The notes under the pieces were generated by a model, which ran no database searches, was not told the DNA's origin, and saw only the letters and a list, made by a program, of their open reading frames with translations. From Actinoplanes sp. SE50/110 (GTDB taxonomy: Bacteria; Actinomycetota; Actinomycetes; Mycobacteriales; Micromonosporaceae), in NCBI RefSeq assembly GCF_900119315.1, contig NZ_LT827010.1, positions 4,435,001 through 4,499,000 on the forward strand: a stretch of DNA of 64,000 bases, given 5' to 3'. Position numbers and translations under genes: made by a program. Positions 25,857 to 34,380 of the stretch are shown piece by piece. Each line of letters starts with the position of its first letter. The stretch's first letter is position 1.

Positions 25857-27448
25857 AGGGGCCGGGGGAGCTCGACCCGGACCGTGGTGCCCGGCCGATG
25901 GTCGTTCGGGTGGATGGCGATCGTGCCGTGGTGGCGTTCGGCGATCAGCTTCGCGATGGCCAGTCCCAGCCCGGCACCCGGAATGGCCAACTCGGTGGTG
26001 ACCGCGCCGCGGAAGAACCGGTCGAAGACCCGCGGCCGCTCGTGTTCCGGGATCCCCAGCCCGCTGTCGGTCACCTCGAGGACCGCGGTGCTGTCCGTCC
26101 CGCTCACCGTGACCCTGATCGTGCCGCCCTCCGGGGTGTAGGTGACCGCGTTCTCCAGCAGCGCCATGACCAGCTGGGTCAGCCGGCGCTGGTCGCCGTG
26201 CAACGGCATCCGGGCCGGGGTCGTCTGGACCAGCGAGACGTGCTTGGCCGCCGCCCGGTCGTCGATCTGGCACGCCGCGCTGCTCACCACGGTCACCAGG
26301 TCCAGGTCGGCGAAATTCAGCGGGTTGCGCCCGGCGTCCAGCGCGGACAGGTCGAGCAGCGCCTCGACCAGGCGGCGCAGCCGCTCACTGCCCCGCCGGG
26401 CCGCGGCCACCATCGGCAGCAGCTCGGCGGCGGGCGCGTCCGGATCGGCGTCGTTCATCAATTCGAGGTACGACCCGATCAGCGTCAGCGGGGTGCGCAG
26501 CTCGTGCCCGACCAGGTTCAGGTACTCGTCCTTGCTGCGGCTCAGCATCGCCTGCAGATGCTCGGCCCGGCGCGCCTCGGTGATGTCGTGGAAGACGGTC
26601 ACCGCGCCCAGCCGCCGCCCCCGTCGGTCCGAGATCGGGTGCGCGTTCACCCGCAGCACCCGCGGCTGCCCGCCGGAGTGCAGCAGATACTCGACCCCGC
26701 GCACGTCCGTCCCGTGCAGCGCGCGCAGCAGCGGCGCCTGATCCGGGTCGCTGGGCCGCCCGTCCGGGGTGGTCACCGGCAGCCGCCGGATCCACTGCTC
26801 GGCGCTGCCGTCGACCGGCCGATCCCCGAGCCGGTGCCGCAGCGACCGGTTCACCAGCACCATGCGCCCCTCGGCGTCACACGCGGCCACCCCGGTGTCC
26901 AGGCTGTCCAGCAGAATGTCCAGGTACTGCCGCTGATGGTGCTCGGCCTCGTGCGCCCGCTGCTCCGCCACGAACGCGGTGCACGCCTGCGCCCCGTCGT
27001 CGACCGCGGTCAGGTCCTCCGGCGCCCACCGCCGCGGTTCGAACGACATCACCGCGCACACCCCGACGATCACGCCGCCCGGATCACGGACCGGGAAACC
27101 GGCGTACGCCCGGATCCCGACGGCCCGCACCGGCGCGTCACCCGGAACCCGGTCATCGGCCTCGACATCCTCGATGACCACCGGGAACCCGGTCCGGATC
27201 ACCAGCCCGGCCAGCGTCGACGGCATCGGCACCTGCTGCATCGGCTCGAACCCGGGCGGCAGGGCGTGCCCGCCGATCAGCCGCATGTGCCGGCCGTCGG
27301 TCAGATGGATCATCGCGGAGTCGCCCCGCGCCCCGCGCACGGTCAGCGCGGCCAGCCGGTCCGCGGCGTCCTGCGACACCGCGCCGGTGACCATCTCCAG
27401 CTCCGGCCGCACCGGCTCCGCCGGAGTCCCGCTGCGCACGGGGTTCAT
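25853..27448 (-). CDS. GAF-PAS sensor histidine kinase
   Basis: A 531-residue soluble kinase. An N-terminal GAF domain is at about 20-160, a PAS domain at about 175-290 (LDTGVAACDAEGRMVLVN then TVFHDITEARRAEHLQ), the dimerisation H-box at 310-325 (VGHELRTPLTL, phospho-His315), and the ATPase domain with N-box Asn433 (LLENAVTYTP), G1 DSGLGIP at 461-467 and G2 GAGLGLAIAK at 491-500. There are no TM segments, so it senses a cytoplasmic signal. It is tail to tail with the receiver-only protein, which suggests phosphotransfer between the two. Confidence 0.88.
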   Translation of the reverse strand: MNPVRSGTPAEPVRPELEMVTGAVSQDAADRLAALTVRGARGDSAMIHLTDGRHMRLIGGHALPPGFEPMQQVPMPSTLAGLVIRTGFPVVIEDVEADDRVPGDAPVRAVGIRAYAGFPVRDPGGVIVGVCAVMSFEPRRWAPEDLTAVDDGAQACTAFVAEQRAHEAEHHQRQYLDILLDSLDTGVAACDAEGRMVLVNRSLRHRLGDRPVDGSAEQWIRRLPVTTPDGRPSDPDQAPLLRALHGTDVRGVEYLLHSGGQPRVLRVNAHPISDRRGRRLGAVTVFHDITEARRAEHLQAMLSRSKDEYLNLVGHELRTPLTLIGSYLELMNDADPDAPAAELLPMVAAARRGSERLRRLVEALLDLSALDAGRNPLNFADLDLVTVVSSAACQIDDRAAAKHVSLVQTTPARMPLHGDQRRLTQLVMALLENAVTYTPEGGTIRVTVSGTDSTAVLEVTDSGLGIPEHERPRVFDRFFRGAVTTELAIPGAGLGLAIAKLIAERHHGTIAIHPNDHRPGTTVRVELPRPL

Positions 27449-27605
27449 CCGCCGATTATCCCCGCCGCGTGTCCGCGCCCCGGCGCCTTCCGCGAATCCG
27501 CCCCGCCGCGGCCTCGCCCCTCGCCGTCACGCCTGGGCCGCGGCCTTGGGCCGTCCGCACGACATCATCGCGGAACTCCCGGGGGTGCGGCAGAGAACCC
27601 TTCGC

Positions 27606-27938
27606 CTACCGCGGCGGACTTCGATGCACGCCCGGACCGTCGGCTGCCTGGTGGTCGGCGAGTAGCTGGGCCGCCAACCTGTGAATGTCGGCCAATGTGG
27701 CGCCGATGGCGCCGTCATCCTGCGGGTAGGCGTCGTTGATGCTGCCCATGCCGCCGAACGCTTGTTTCAAGTGCTCGAGGCCATACGCGTCGCCCTGCGC
27801 GACACGCGCCCGATCACGGGCGAGCCAGTTCGCCCAGTGACCATCCCCGAGTTGATGCAGCCGCTCCTCAGCGTCCGTCAGCCGGTCGAGCAACACGTCG
27901 ACCCGTTGCTGACCACCTCGAATGCCGTCCCGCGTCAT
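27606..27938 (-). CDS. DUF6966-like small protein
   Basis: About 110 residues from the ATG at 27938; the frame is open to 28067 but that part is Arg-rich. The core LHQLGDGHWANWLARDRARV, then LKQAFGGMGSINDAYPQ and LADIHRLAAQLLADHQ matches the short domain I know as DUF6966 (HGDxHWAxWL...GGMGSxND). Function is unknown; such proteins often sit near toxin-immunity or accessory genes. The start is weakly supported, with no good Shine-Dalgarno. It is divergent from the lower-GC 4-TM protein gene. Confidence 0.6.
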   Translation of the reverse strand: MTRDGIRGGQQRVDVLLDRLTDAEERLHQLGDGHWANWLARDRARVAQGDAYGLEHLKQAFGGMGSINDAYPQDDGAIGATLADIHRLAAQLLADHQAADGPGVHRSPPR

Positions 27939-28267
27939 GCCCCCAGCGTAGTGACCCAGGACGAGCCCTATCCGGACCGAGAACCACGACCGCAAAGGCC
28001 TGGACGCCCGAACACCATGGGATGTCTCCACATCGTCGCGGCCGGGTCGACGCCCCACCAGGGCCATGTTCAGACACGCGACCCTGGTACAGGCGGAACA
28101 ACCGATCGCGATCGGCGCGCAGGAACAGGCTGGAAAGCTTCGGTATGGGCGTCAAGATGTCTTCCCGGCTTCGCCTTCACATACCGATGAGAGTGCCATT
28201 GATCATGGCGAGGATGTCCTGTGTCCAACTTGGCCGTACGGACTATTGGGCGCTAACTTTGACACCC
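27939..28267. other. gene-free divergent spacer with lower GC
   Basis: About 330 bp between the DUF6966-like and 4-TM protein genes. Several short frames are open on both strands, but none has a ribosome site or recognisable sequence. The base composition drops visibly from about 28080 on and stays low through the next gene, suggesting imported DNA or a relic of an earlier gene. Confidence 0.4.
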
Positions 28268-29158
28268 ATGGGTGTGCGAAGGTGGATAAGCGGGCGGATG
28301 GATCGGTTCACCGAGGGGGCTTCAGAATTAAGGAACGCCATAAAGGATAGTAGCGATGCCCTGGCTGACAAGAGCGTACTCGGGCAGGTTTTGATCCTTC
28401 TTGGAGTCCTCTTCGCTCTATTCGCGGTACTCTTCGCGCTCGTGCCCTCGTATGCCCTTCCGTCTCTTCATATTGACAGCACACCCATGGCCTTGGCCAG
28501 CGTGGGACTACTTCTGGTGGGCGGCATTCTCAGGTCCGACTTCGTAGGCTCCGCAGAACGGGCAACCCGCCGGGGCGTAAACACGGGCGAGTCCCAAGGC
28601 GGTGTCTATATCGCTGGGAATGTGAGTGACCTGTATATCACCTACCCTGAAGGGTATAACCCCGCCCAGGAGGTGCTGGCACAGCAACTTGCGCGGTCCG
28701 CGGAGGGGCTTCGCCGACAGGAGGCCATTCTCCGGGAGATCTACACCTTGGGTTTGGTGCAGGCCCGGCTCAGCTTCAACCTGAGCATGTCCTTCGCCGG
28801 GATCGGCGCGATCCTTCTCTTTTGCGGCGTCGGGCTTGCCGTGTTTCGGGCGCCGACCGACGGCGCCCAATATGCGTCTGTCGTTGCGGCTCTTTCCGGA
28901 ACTGTCGTCACACTCACCTCCGCGCTGTTCTTCGCACAGGCCAACTCGACCAGGAAGAACATGACGACCCAGGCTGTTCAGCTGCGCGAGGAAAGCCAGG
29001 ATGATCGCCGCATCACCACTGTCCGCGAACTCGTTGTGGCGGTTACCGAGGAGAAGAGCAGAAACGAGCTGCACGCTGAGATAGCTCGCTCCCTCATCAA
29101 CAACCTGGCACGCCGGACCGAACCGGGTTCACCCGAGGCGGCTCCGGCCCGGGGTTGA
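28268..29158 (+). CDS. 4-TM protein with TRADD-N-associated 2TM-like C-terminal module
   Basis: About 296 residues from the ATG at 28268 (another at 28298 is possible; neither has a clear ribosome site). TM1-2 lie at about 39-61 and 72-88. A beta-prone, glycine-bearing stretch VYIAGNVSDLYITYPEGY follows at 113-130, then an amphipathic helix (AQQLARSAEGLRRQEAIL). TM3-4 lie at about 170-193 and 202-223, flanked by IYTLGLVQARLSFNLS and NSTRKNMTTQ, and a charged helical tail closes the protein. The second TM pair with its flanks resembles the cyanobacterial TRADD-N-associated 2TM domain seen in predicted immune or cell-death signalling proteins. Codon use is much less GC-rich than in neighbours. 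Confidence 0.62.
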   Translation: MGVRRWISGRMDRFTEGASELRNAIKDSSDALADKSVLGQVLILLGVLFALFAVLFALVPSYALPSLHIDSTPMALASVGLLLVGGILRSDFVGSAERATRRGVNTGESQGGVYIAGNVSDLYITYPEGYNPAQEVLAQQLARSAEGLRRQEAILREIYTLGLVQARLSFNLSMSFAGIGAILLFCGVGLAVFRAPTDGAQYASVVAALSGTVVTLTSALFFAQANSTRKNMTTQAVQLREESQDDRRITTVRELVVAVTEEKSRNELHAEIARSLINNLARRTEPGSPEAAPARG

Positions 29159-29173
29159 GCCCAACGCGACTCG

Positions 29174-29201
29174 TCCTGTCCGTCTCGGGACGGTTTCAGG
29201 A
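29174..29201 (+). terminator. imperfect hairpin after the 4-TM protein gene
   Basis: TCCTG-(T)-CCGTC pairs with GACGG-(TTT)-CAGGA around a TCGG loop, 15 bp after the stop codon. No long T-run follows. It is a plausible terminator. Confidence 0.4.
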
Positions 29202-29384
29202 ATCATCACCAGTCGGCCCTCCGGGCGCCGCGGTCGGTGTGCCGGACGTGTCCCGGTGAGCCCGAGGTTCCGGCCGGCACCGCGGGGGAGGCGGTGGTGC
29301 CGGTGTTCCGGACGGTCGGTCGTGCTGACGCGGTGCCTGGTGAAGGCTCTTTACATTTTCAGTTAACAGTCCTAATAATTCAGC

Positions 29385-30779
29385 ATGCGTCGATCCGTGA
29401 TACTCGCGGCAGCGGCGGCCGTGGCCGCTGCGTGCTCAACCGTCTATGTCGCCGCCACCGCGAGTGCCGCGGTGGCCTGTGCTCCGGTCTGGAGCGCGTC
29501 CGTCGCCTACGTCAAGGACAACGTGGTGTCCAAGGGCGGCAGCAACTACACCGCCAAGTGGTGGACCCAGGGTGAGGACCCGGTCGTCAAGAGCGGCCAG
29601 TGGGATGTCTGGATCAACAACGGCGCGTGCGGCGGTACGACGAACCCGTCCCCATCGCCGTCCGTGACCAGCAAGTCGCCGTCGCCCAGCACGAGCCCGA
29701 GCCCCAGTGGCAGCCCGAGCACGTCTCCGACCACCCCCATCCCGGCCGGAAACCTGCCCAAGCATGCCCTCGTCGGCTACCTGCACACCAGTTTCGCCAA
29801 CGGCTCCGGCTACCTGCGGATGGCCGACGTCCCGAGTGACTGGGACGTGATCGACCTGGCGTTCGGCGAGCCGACCAGCGTCACCTCCGGCGACATCCGC
29901 TTCAGCCTCTGCCCGGTCAGCGAGTGCCCGGGGGTGGAGTCCGAGGCCGAGTTCGTCGCGGCGATCAAGGCGAAGCGGGCGGCCGGCAAGAAGGTGCTGC
30001 TGTCGATCGGCGGTGCCAACGGGCAGGTGCAGCTGACCACGACCGCGGCCCGGGACACGTTCGTGAGCTCGGTCAGCGCGATCATCGACCGGTACGGGCT
30101 GGACGGCGTGGACATCGATTTCGAGGGTCACTCGCTGTCGCTGAACACCGGGGACACCGACTTCAAGAACCCGACCACCCCGGTGATCGTCAACCTGATC
30201 AGCGCGCTGAAGAGCCTGAAGGCGCGGTACGGGGCCGGGTTCGTGCTGACGATGGCGCCGGAGACGTTCTTCGTCCAGCTCGGATACCAGTATTACGGGT
30301 CGGGGCCGTGGGGCGGTCAGGACCCGCGGGCCGGGTCGTATCTGCCGGTGATCTACGCGGTGCGGGACTTCCTCACCATCCTGCACGTGCAGGACTACAA
30401 CTCCGGCTCGATCATGGGCCTGGACAACCAGTATCACTCGATGGGCGGCGCGGACTTCCACATCGCGATGACCGACATGCTGATGGCGGGGTTCCCGGTG
30501 GCCGGCAACACGGCGAACCTGTTTCCGGCGCTGCGGGAGGACCAGATCGGTTTCGGCGCTCCCAGCTCGACGAACGCCGGTAACGGCTATGTCGCGCCGG
30601 CCGCGATCCAACAGGCGGTGACCTGTCTGGTGAAGGGCGCCGACTGTGGCGGGTACACGCCGCGCAGTGGCCTGAACCCGGACTTCCGCGGCCTGATGAC
30701 CTGGTCGATCAACTGGGACCGGTTCTCGTCCTGGGAGTTCCGGAACAGTCACAAGCCGTTCCTGACCGCGCTCGGCTGA
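29385..30779 (+). CDS. secreted GH18 chitinase with N-terminal CBM5/12
   Basis: A 464-residue exported enzyme. The signal peptide covers residues 1-29. A CBM5/12 chitin-binding domain is at about 31-80 (Trp-rich: PVWSASVAYVKDNVV, YTAKWWTQGEDP, WDVWIN). A Ser/Pro/Thr linker spans 85-120. The GH18 barrel covers 125-464 with the catalytic motif DGVDIDFE at 240-247; Glu247 is the proton donor. Other barrel marks are LLSIGG at 205 and the closing MTWSINWD. It hydrolyses chitin outside the cell. The ATG has no Shine-Dalgarno but follows an AT-rich stretch (TTTACATTTTCAGTTAACAG and TAATAATT), probably the promoter. Confidence 0.9.
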   Translation: MRRSVILAAAAAVAAACSTVYVAATASAAVACAPVWSASVAYVKDNVVSKGGSNYTAKWWTQGEDPVVKSGQWDVWINNGACGGTTNPSPSPSVTSKSPSPSTSPSPSGSPSTSPTTPIPAGNLPKHALVGYLHTSFANGSGYLRMADVPSDWDVIDLAFGEPTSVTSGDIRFSLCPVSECPGVESEAEFVAAIKAKRAAGKKVLLSIGGANGQVQLTTTAARDTFVSSVSAIIDRYGLDGVDIDFEGHSLSLNTGDTDFKNPTTPVIVNLISALKSLKARYGAGFVLTMAPETFFVQLGYQYYGSGPWGGQDPRAGSYLPVIYAVRDFLTILHVQDYNSGSIMGLDNQYHSMGGADFHIAMTDMLMAGFPVAGNTANLFPALREDQIGFGAPSSTNAGNGYVAPAAIQQAVTCLVKGADCGGYTPRSGLNPDFRGLMTWSINWDRFSSWEFRNSHKPFLTALG

Positions 30780-30786
30780 GGTGAGC

Positions 30787-30817
30787 GGCTCGGGCTCCGG
30801 AGTGTGGAGCCCGAGCC
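30787..30817. terminator. 12-bp hairpin between convergent chitinase and patatin genes
   Basis: GGCTCGGGCTCC pairs perfectly with GGAGCCCGAGCC around a 7-base spacer, 8 bp after the chitinase stop. There is no T-tract. It lies between convergent genes and may serve both. Confidence 0.55.
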
Positions 30818-30855
30818 CGCCCCGCCCGGAGGCGGCGACGGGCTCGCTCCGTCGT

Positions 30856-31692
30856 TCAGCGCCAGACACCTCGTACGGCGTCCGCCAATTCCTCGGCCTG
30901 CCGCAGCCCGGCGGCGACCGACGGCGCTCGGCGGGCCGGGTCCATGAAGTTGGGGCCGAAGGCCTCCAAGGCCTCCTGATCCGGCTCGATCAGCAGCGAC
31001 CCGGCAGCGCCGGCGGCGGCCATCTCCGCCTCGATGCGCTCGCGGCCCAGCATCGCCATCGGGGCGATCACGATGAGCCGGTCGGCGCCGGCGGCCAGGT
31101 CGGCACCCGCGCCGAGGCGGACCCCGCCGTCCATGAAGCGGTGCTCGCCGATGGTGACCGGCGGCATCAGGCCGGGCACCGCGCAACTCGCGGCGACCGC
31201 CTGCAGCAGGGGGGCGCCGGCGGCGGCGTCCAGCACGACATCCCGGCCGTCGGCCGTGTCGACGACGACCAGGCGCAGGTCACGGCCCTGCGGCCAGTCG
31301 CGGATCGGCAGCAGGTCACCGATGCGGCGCAGCCAGGTCTGCTCGTCGGTGGTGTCGGCGGCCGAGGCCATCGTGCCGACCTGGGCGCGGGCCTGCTGGG
31401 CCGGCACCGACGGGTCGATCAGCACCGACATGGCGGCCAGCCACTGACTGGTGCCCCGCCCGGAACCGCCGGAGCGCGGCGGCGCGGCCGCCTCCACCTG
31501 CTGCGCGGCGACCGCGGCCTCCAGGTCGACGCCGGCGGCCAGCAGCGTGCCGACGACCGAGCCGGCCGAGGTGCCGATGATGGTGTCCGCGTCGCCGAGC
31601 GGGAGACCGGCCCGCTGCAGGCCGCAGAGCAGTCCGAGGTGCCAGGCGATGCCGGTGACACCGCCGCCGCCGAGTACGAGAGCCCGTTTCAT
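30856..31692 (-). CDS. patatin-like phospholipase
   Basis: A 278-residue alpha-beta hydrolase of the patatin group. The oxyanion loop GGGGVTG is at 8-14, the nucleophile Ser42 lies in IIGTSAGSV, and the catalytic Asp is in RFMDGGVRLG near residue 200. No signal peptide is visible, so it acts in the cytoplasm or at the inner membrane face, hydrolysing acyl chains from lipids. The usual patatin length of 270-320 fits. It is convergent with the chitinase gene and divergent from the HEAT-repeat gene. Confidence 0.86.
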   Translation of the reverse strand: MKRALVLGGGGVTGIAWHLGLLCGLQRAGLPLGDADTIIGTSAGSVVGTLLAAGVDLEAAVAAQQVEAAAPPRSGGSGRGTSQWLAAMSVLIDPSVPAQQARAQVGTMASAADTTDEQTWLRRIGDLLPIRDWPQGRDLRLVVVDTADGRDVVLDAAAGAPLLQAVAASCAVPGLMPPVTIGEHRFMDGGVRLGAGADLAAGADRLIVIAPMAMLGRERIEAEMAAAGAAGSLLIEPDQEALEAFGPNFMDPARRAPSVAAGLRQAEELADAVRGVWR

Positions 31693-31767
31693 GCCACCAG
31701 ACCGTAGCGAGTGGGCTTGACCTTGTCACTATGGCAACGCTTTGACTCGGTGGTGGAGGTGGTATCC

Positions 31768-32433
31768 ATGACCGAGACCAACGCGTCCGCCCGGTTGCAG
31801 GCCGTTCTGGCGATCGGGACGAACCCTGACCCGGACGACCTCGAGATGCTGATGGCGCGGTGCGCGGCCGAACCCGACTTCTTCGTCCGGGACATGCTCA
31901 CCTGGGCGCTGACCCGGCTGCCGCCCGAGGTCACCGTGCCGCGGCTGTGCGCGGAGTTGGGCTCGGAGGTGGCGCAGGCCCGCAGTCAGGCGTTGCATAC
32001 GCTGTCCAAGATCGGTGACCGGAGCGCCTGGCCGTCGATCACCCCGGCCCTGCTGCACGATGTGGACGACGAGGTGGCGCGGGCCGCGTGGCGGGTGGCC
32101 GCGACACTCGCGCCGGAACGGGAGCGGGCGGCGCTCGCCGTCGAACTGACCGCCGAGCTCGGCCGCGGTGACCGGGAGGTGCGGATGAGTCTGAGCCGGT
32201 CGCTGGTCGCGCTCGGCACGGTGATCGAACCCGTCCTGCGGGCGGCCGGGGACAACCACGATCCGGAGGTACGTACGCATGCCCTCGCCACCGAGCAGCT
32301 CCTGCGTGACCCGCAAGCCGGGTTTCGACCACGCCGTACACGAGGCGACCAGGATCGTCGCGCTGGCCCACCATGCCTCCCGGCCGAGGTGACCGGTGAC
32401 CGGGCCCGGCTCGGGAGGGCGCCGTCGTGCTGA
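31768..32433 (+). CDS. HEAT-repeat protein (C-terminus probably frame-shifted)
   Basis: About 221 residues from the ATG at 31768, preceded by GGAGG at a spacing of eight. Residues 1-170 hold about five HEAT-type helical pairs (for example MLTWALTRLPPEVTVPRLC and ALHTLSKIGDRSAWPSIT). After about 32285 the GC bias at third positions in this frame collapses (codons such as CAA, TTT, CGA, ACA), while the +1 frame becomes GC3-rich and ends at TGA 32390s. This suggests a frameshift or a lost C-terminal end. The stop overlaps the GTG of the MerR-HEAT gene, so the two are an operon. A TTGACC box lies at 31717. Confidence 0.72.
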   Translation: MTETNASARLQAVLAIGTNPDPDDLEMLMARCAAEPDFFVRDMLTWALTRLPPEVTVPRLCAELGSEVAQARSQALHTLSKIGDRSAWPSITPALLHDVDDEVARAAWRVAATLAPERERAALAVELTAELGRGDREVRMSLSRSLVALGTVIEPVLRAAGDNHDPEVRTHALATEQLLRDPQAGFRPRRTRGDQDRRAGPPCLPAEVTGDRARLGRAPSC

Positions 32434-33422
32434 TCGGTGACGTGGCCCGCCGCACCGGGGTGAGCGCGCGGATGCTGCGCCACTACGACACGCTGGGGCT
32501 GGTCCGGCCGACCGGGCGGACCCACGGCGGCTACCGTGAGTACACTGCGGACGACCTGCGACGGATCCTCTACGTCGAGGGCCTGCGCACCCTGGGCCTG
32601 TCGCTGCGGCAGATCGGGCGCACCCTCGACGATCCCGGCTTCACCCCGGCCGCCCTGGTCGGCGACCTGATCCGCCGGACCGAGGAGCGCCTGGCCGCCG
32701 ACCGCGAACTCCTCGACCGGCTGCACGCCGTCGACGTGTCCGAACCGGCCGGCTGGCCGGACGTCGCCCGGATCGTCGGCCTGCTGCACGGTCTGGACTC
32801 GCCCGACGCGGCCCGCCGTCAGCAGGCCGTGCTGGCCCCGGCCGCGGTCCCGGCCGACCTGCTGGCCCGCGCGGTGCTGTCCGAATCCGATCCGAACGTG
32901 GCGGGGGCGCTGCGCTGGGCCCTCGCCCGGGCCGGCGCCGACGGCATCGCCGGTCTGGCCGCCGGTGCGGCGTCCGCCGACGCCGATGTGCGCCGCCGAG
33001 CCCTGCAGGCGGTCGCCGGACTGCCCGGCGACGAGGCCGTCGCCCTGCTCACCGAGGCCCTGTCCGACACCGACGCCGCTGTCCGGCGTCAGGCCGCCCG
33101 GGCATTGGGCGTACGCGGTGTCCCGGCCGCCGTGCCCACCCTGATCGCCATGGTCGTCGACGGTCCCAACGATGTGGAGGCGGGCGAACTCCTCGGCGCC
33201 CTGGCCGCGGACCCGACGCTGGCCGCCCCGATCCTCGCGGCGCTGACCGCCGAGCTGGCCGCCCCGGACACCGGCCCGGCGGCCCGGCTGCGGCTCACCC
33301 AGGCCCTCGCCGAGCTCCCCGGCAGCCTCGCCCACGACCTGCTCCGCGACCTCTCGACCGACGGGGACCGTCCGGTGTCCCTGCTCGCCACCGCGCTGCT
33401 GAGCCGCAGCGATCGGCAGTGA
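32427..33422 (+). CDS. MerR-type regulator fused to HEAT repeats
   Basis: A 331-residue protein. The MerR winged helix covers residues 1-70 (IGDVARRTGVSARMLRHYDTLGLV, GGYREYTADDLRRILYVEGLRTLG), followed by a coiled coil to about 105. Six or so HEAT-like helical repeats fill 115-325 (for example DADVRRRALQAVAGLPGDEAVALL and DAAVRRQAARALGVRGVPAAVPTL). The HEAT part probably binds a protein or ligand instead of the usual small effector pocket. It is coupled to a second HEAT-repeat gene upstream through an overlap of 7 bp. Confidence 0.85.
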   Translation: MLIGDVARRTGVSARMLRHYDTLGLVRPTGRTHGGYREYTADDLRRILYVEGLRTLGLSLRQIGRTLDDPGFTPAALVGDLIRRTEERLAADRELLDRLHAVDVSEPAGWPDVARIVGLLHGLDSPDAARRQQAVLAPAAVPADLLARAVLSESDPNVAGALRWALARAGADGIAGLAAGAASADADVRRRALQAVAGLPGDEAVALLTEALSDTDAAVRRQAARALGVRGVPAAVPTLIAMVVDGPNDVEAGELLGALAADPTLAAPILAALTAELAAPDTGPAARLRLTQALAELPGSLAHDLLRDLSTDGDRPVSLLATALLSRSDRQ

Positions 33423-33534
33423 CCGCCGGCTGGTGGCCGGTTGCGCGGGCAGGCCGGCGGCGGGACCCGGATCAGGGGCCTCGCCGACCGGCCGTCACCG
33501 TGCGATCGGTCCCGGTCGACGCTGGACGGCCTCG

Positions 33535-33750
33535 GTCACCATCGCGATCGAGATCGGCGACGGCCACCAACAGGCCCGCGCCCACACCGGCCTCGGCCAC
33601 GTCCACCACGCGGTGGGCGACCTCGCCCGGGCCCGCCGGCACTACCGGCACGCCCTGACCCTCTGCGCCCACCTGGGGCTGCCCGGGGCCGAGCAGATCC
33701 GCAGCCACCTCGCCGCCGTCGGGTCCGCCGTCGCGGTTCCGGGGTGCTGA
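33535..33750 (+). pseudogene. relic of an AfsR/SARP-type TPR regulator (3' end only)
   Basis: About 70 codons encode IAIEIGDGHQQARAHTGLG, then HHAVGDLARARRHYRHALTL and GLPGAEQIRSHLAA. This is the sequence style of the C-terminal TPRs of AfsR/BTAD regulators (QARAxxGLGxxxxALGDxxxARxHYxxAL). Upstream the frame is Arg/Gly-rich and lacks the DNA-binding, BTAD and NB-ARC domains expected of a roughly 900-1000-residue protein. It is therefore read as a truncated remnant, not an intact gene. Confidence 0.55.
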
Positions 33751-33756
33751 ACTCTC

Positions 33757-34320
33757 CTACCGTCCGAGCTCCAGGCGCAGGGTGGGCCAGCGGCGGAGCC
33801 AGCCTTTGGCCTCGACGCGGGCGCGAACCGCGGCGTGGCCCGCGGCGTTGTCGAAGCTGGGCGCGGGGCGGACCACCATGGTGGTCAGGTCGGTGAGGCC
33901 GTGGCAGGCGGCCAGGTGGACCGTGCCGGCGCGGAGGGTGACCGCGGCACAGGTCGCCGTCTCGACCCAGTGGGCGATCGCGTCCAGAGTCGACGTGTAC
34001 GGGGCGTCGCCGTTGCGCAGATGCATCCGGGCCTGGTTGCGGATCTCCCAGGGCACGCCGGGCAGGAGTTCGGCGGCATGAGCCTCGGCACGGGCGTCAT
34101 CGGCAGGATCCACGGAATCCGGGGCGTAGTAGGCGAGGTCCACATCGCGCTCCGGGGAAGGCGGGCGGCCGGTGATCGCGTCCCAGACCCGGTTGCGGAC
34201 GAAACCGGCGCCGATCCACCAGTCCGGCAGGGCGAGGGTGGCCGCGGCGTGCAGAACCCGCATGGCGGCCGGGTCGGACTCGATCAGGGCCACCACGTCA
34301 CGTTCGCTGTCGACCTCCAT
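33757..34320 (-). CDS. nucleotidyltransferase family protein (NTP_transf_6/DUF925)
   Basis: About 187 residues from the ATG at 34320 (an in-frame start at 34338 adds six residues; neither has a ribosome site). Signatures are LPDWWIGAGFVRNRVWDAI with the GAGF and Arg, then the DVDLAYY Asp pair, RNQARMHLRNGDAPYTSTLDAIAHWVETAT and a late WPTLRLEL. This is the DUF925 group of the polymerase-beta-like nucleotidyltransferase superfamily. The substrate is unknown. It is next to, and convergent with, the TPR-regulator relic. Confidence 0.82.
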   Translation of the reverse strand: MEVDSERDVVALIESDPAAMRVLHAAATLALPDWWIGAGFVRNRVWDAITGRPPSPERDVDLAYYAPDSVDPADDARAEAHAAELLPGVPWEIRNQARMHLRNGDAPYTSTLDAIAHWVETATCAAVTLRAGTVHLAACHGLTDLTTMVVRPAPSFDNAAGHAAVRARVEAKGWLRRWPTLRLELGR

Positions 34321-34380
34321 GCGTGGACGGTAGGCCATGGCGGGGCGGCGTGGCAGGTCACGTACACCGCAATCGGGGTT

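Noticed and set aside
27868..28155. 95-codon minus-strand frame upstream of the DUF6966-like gene
   Set aside because: It overlaps the DUF6966-like start, becomes Arg/Gly-rich and has no family; treated as part of the gene-free spacer.
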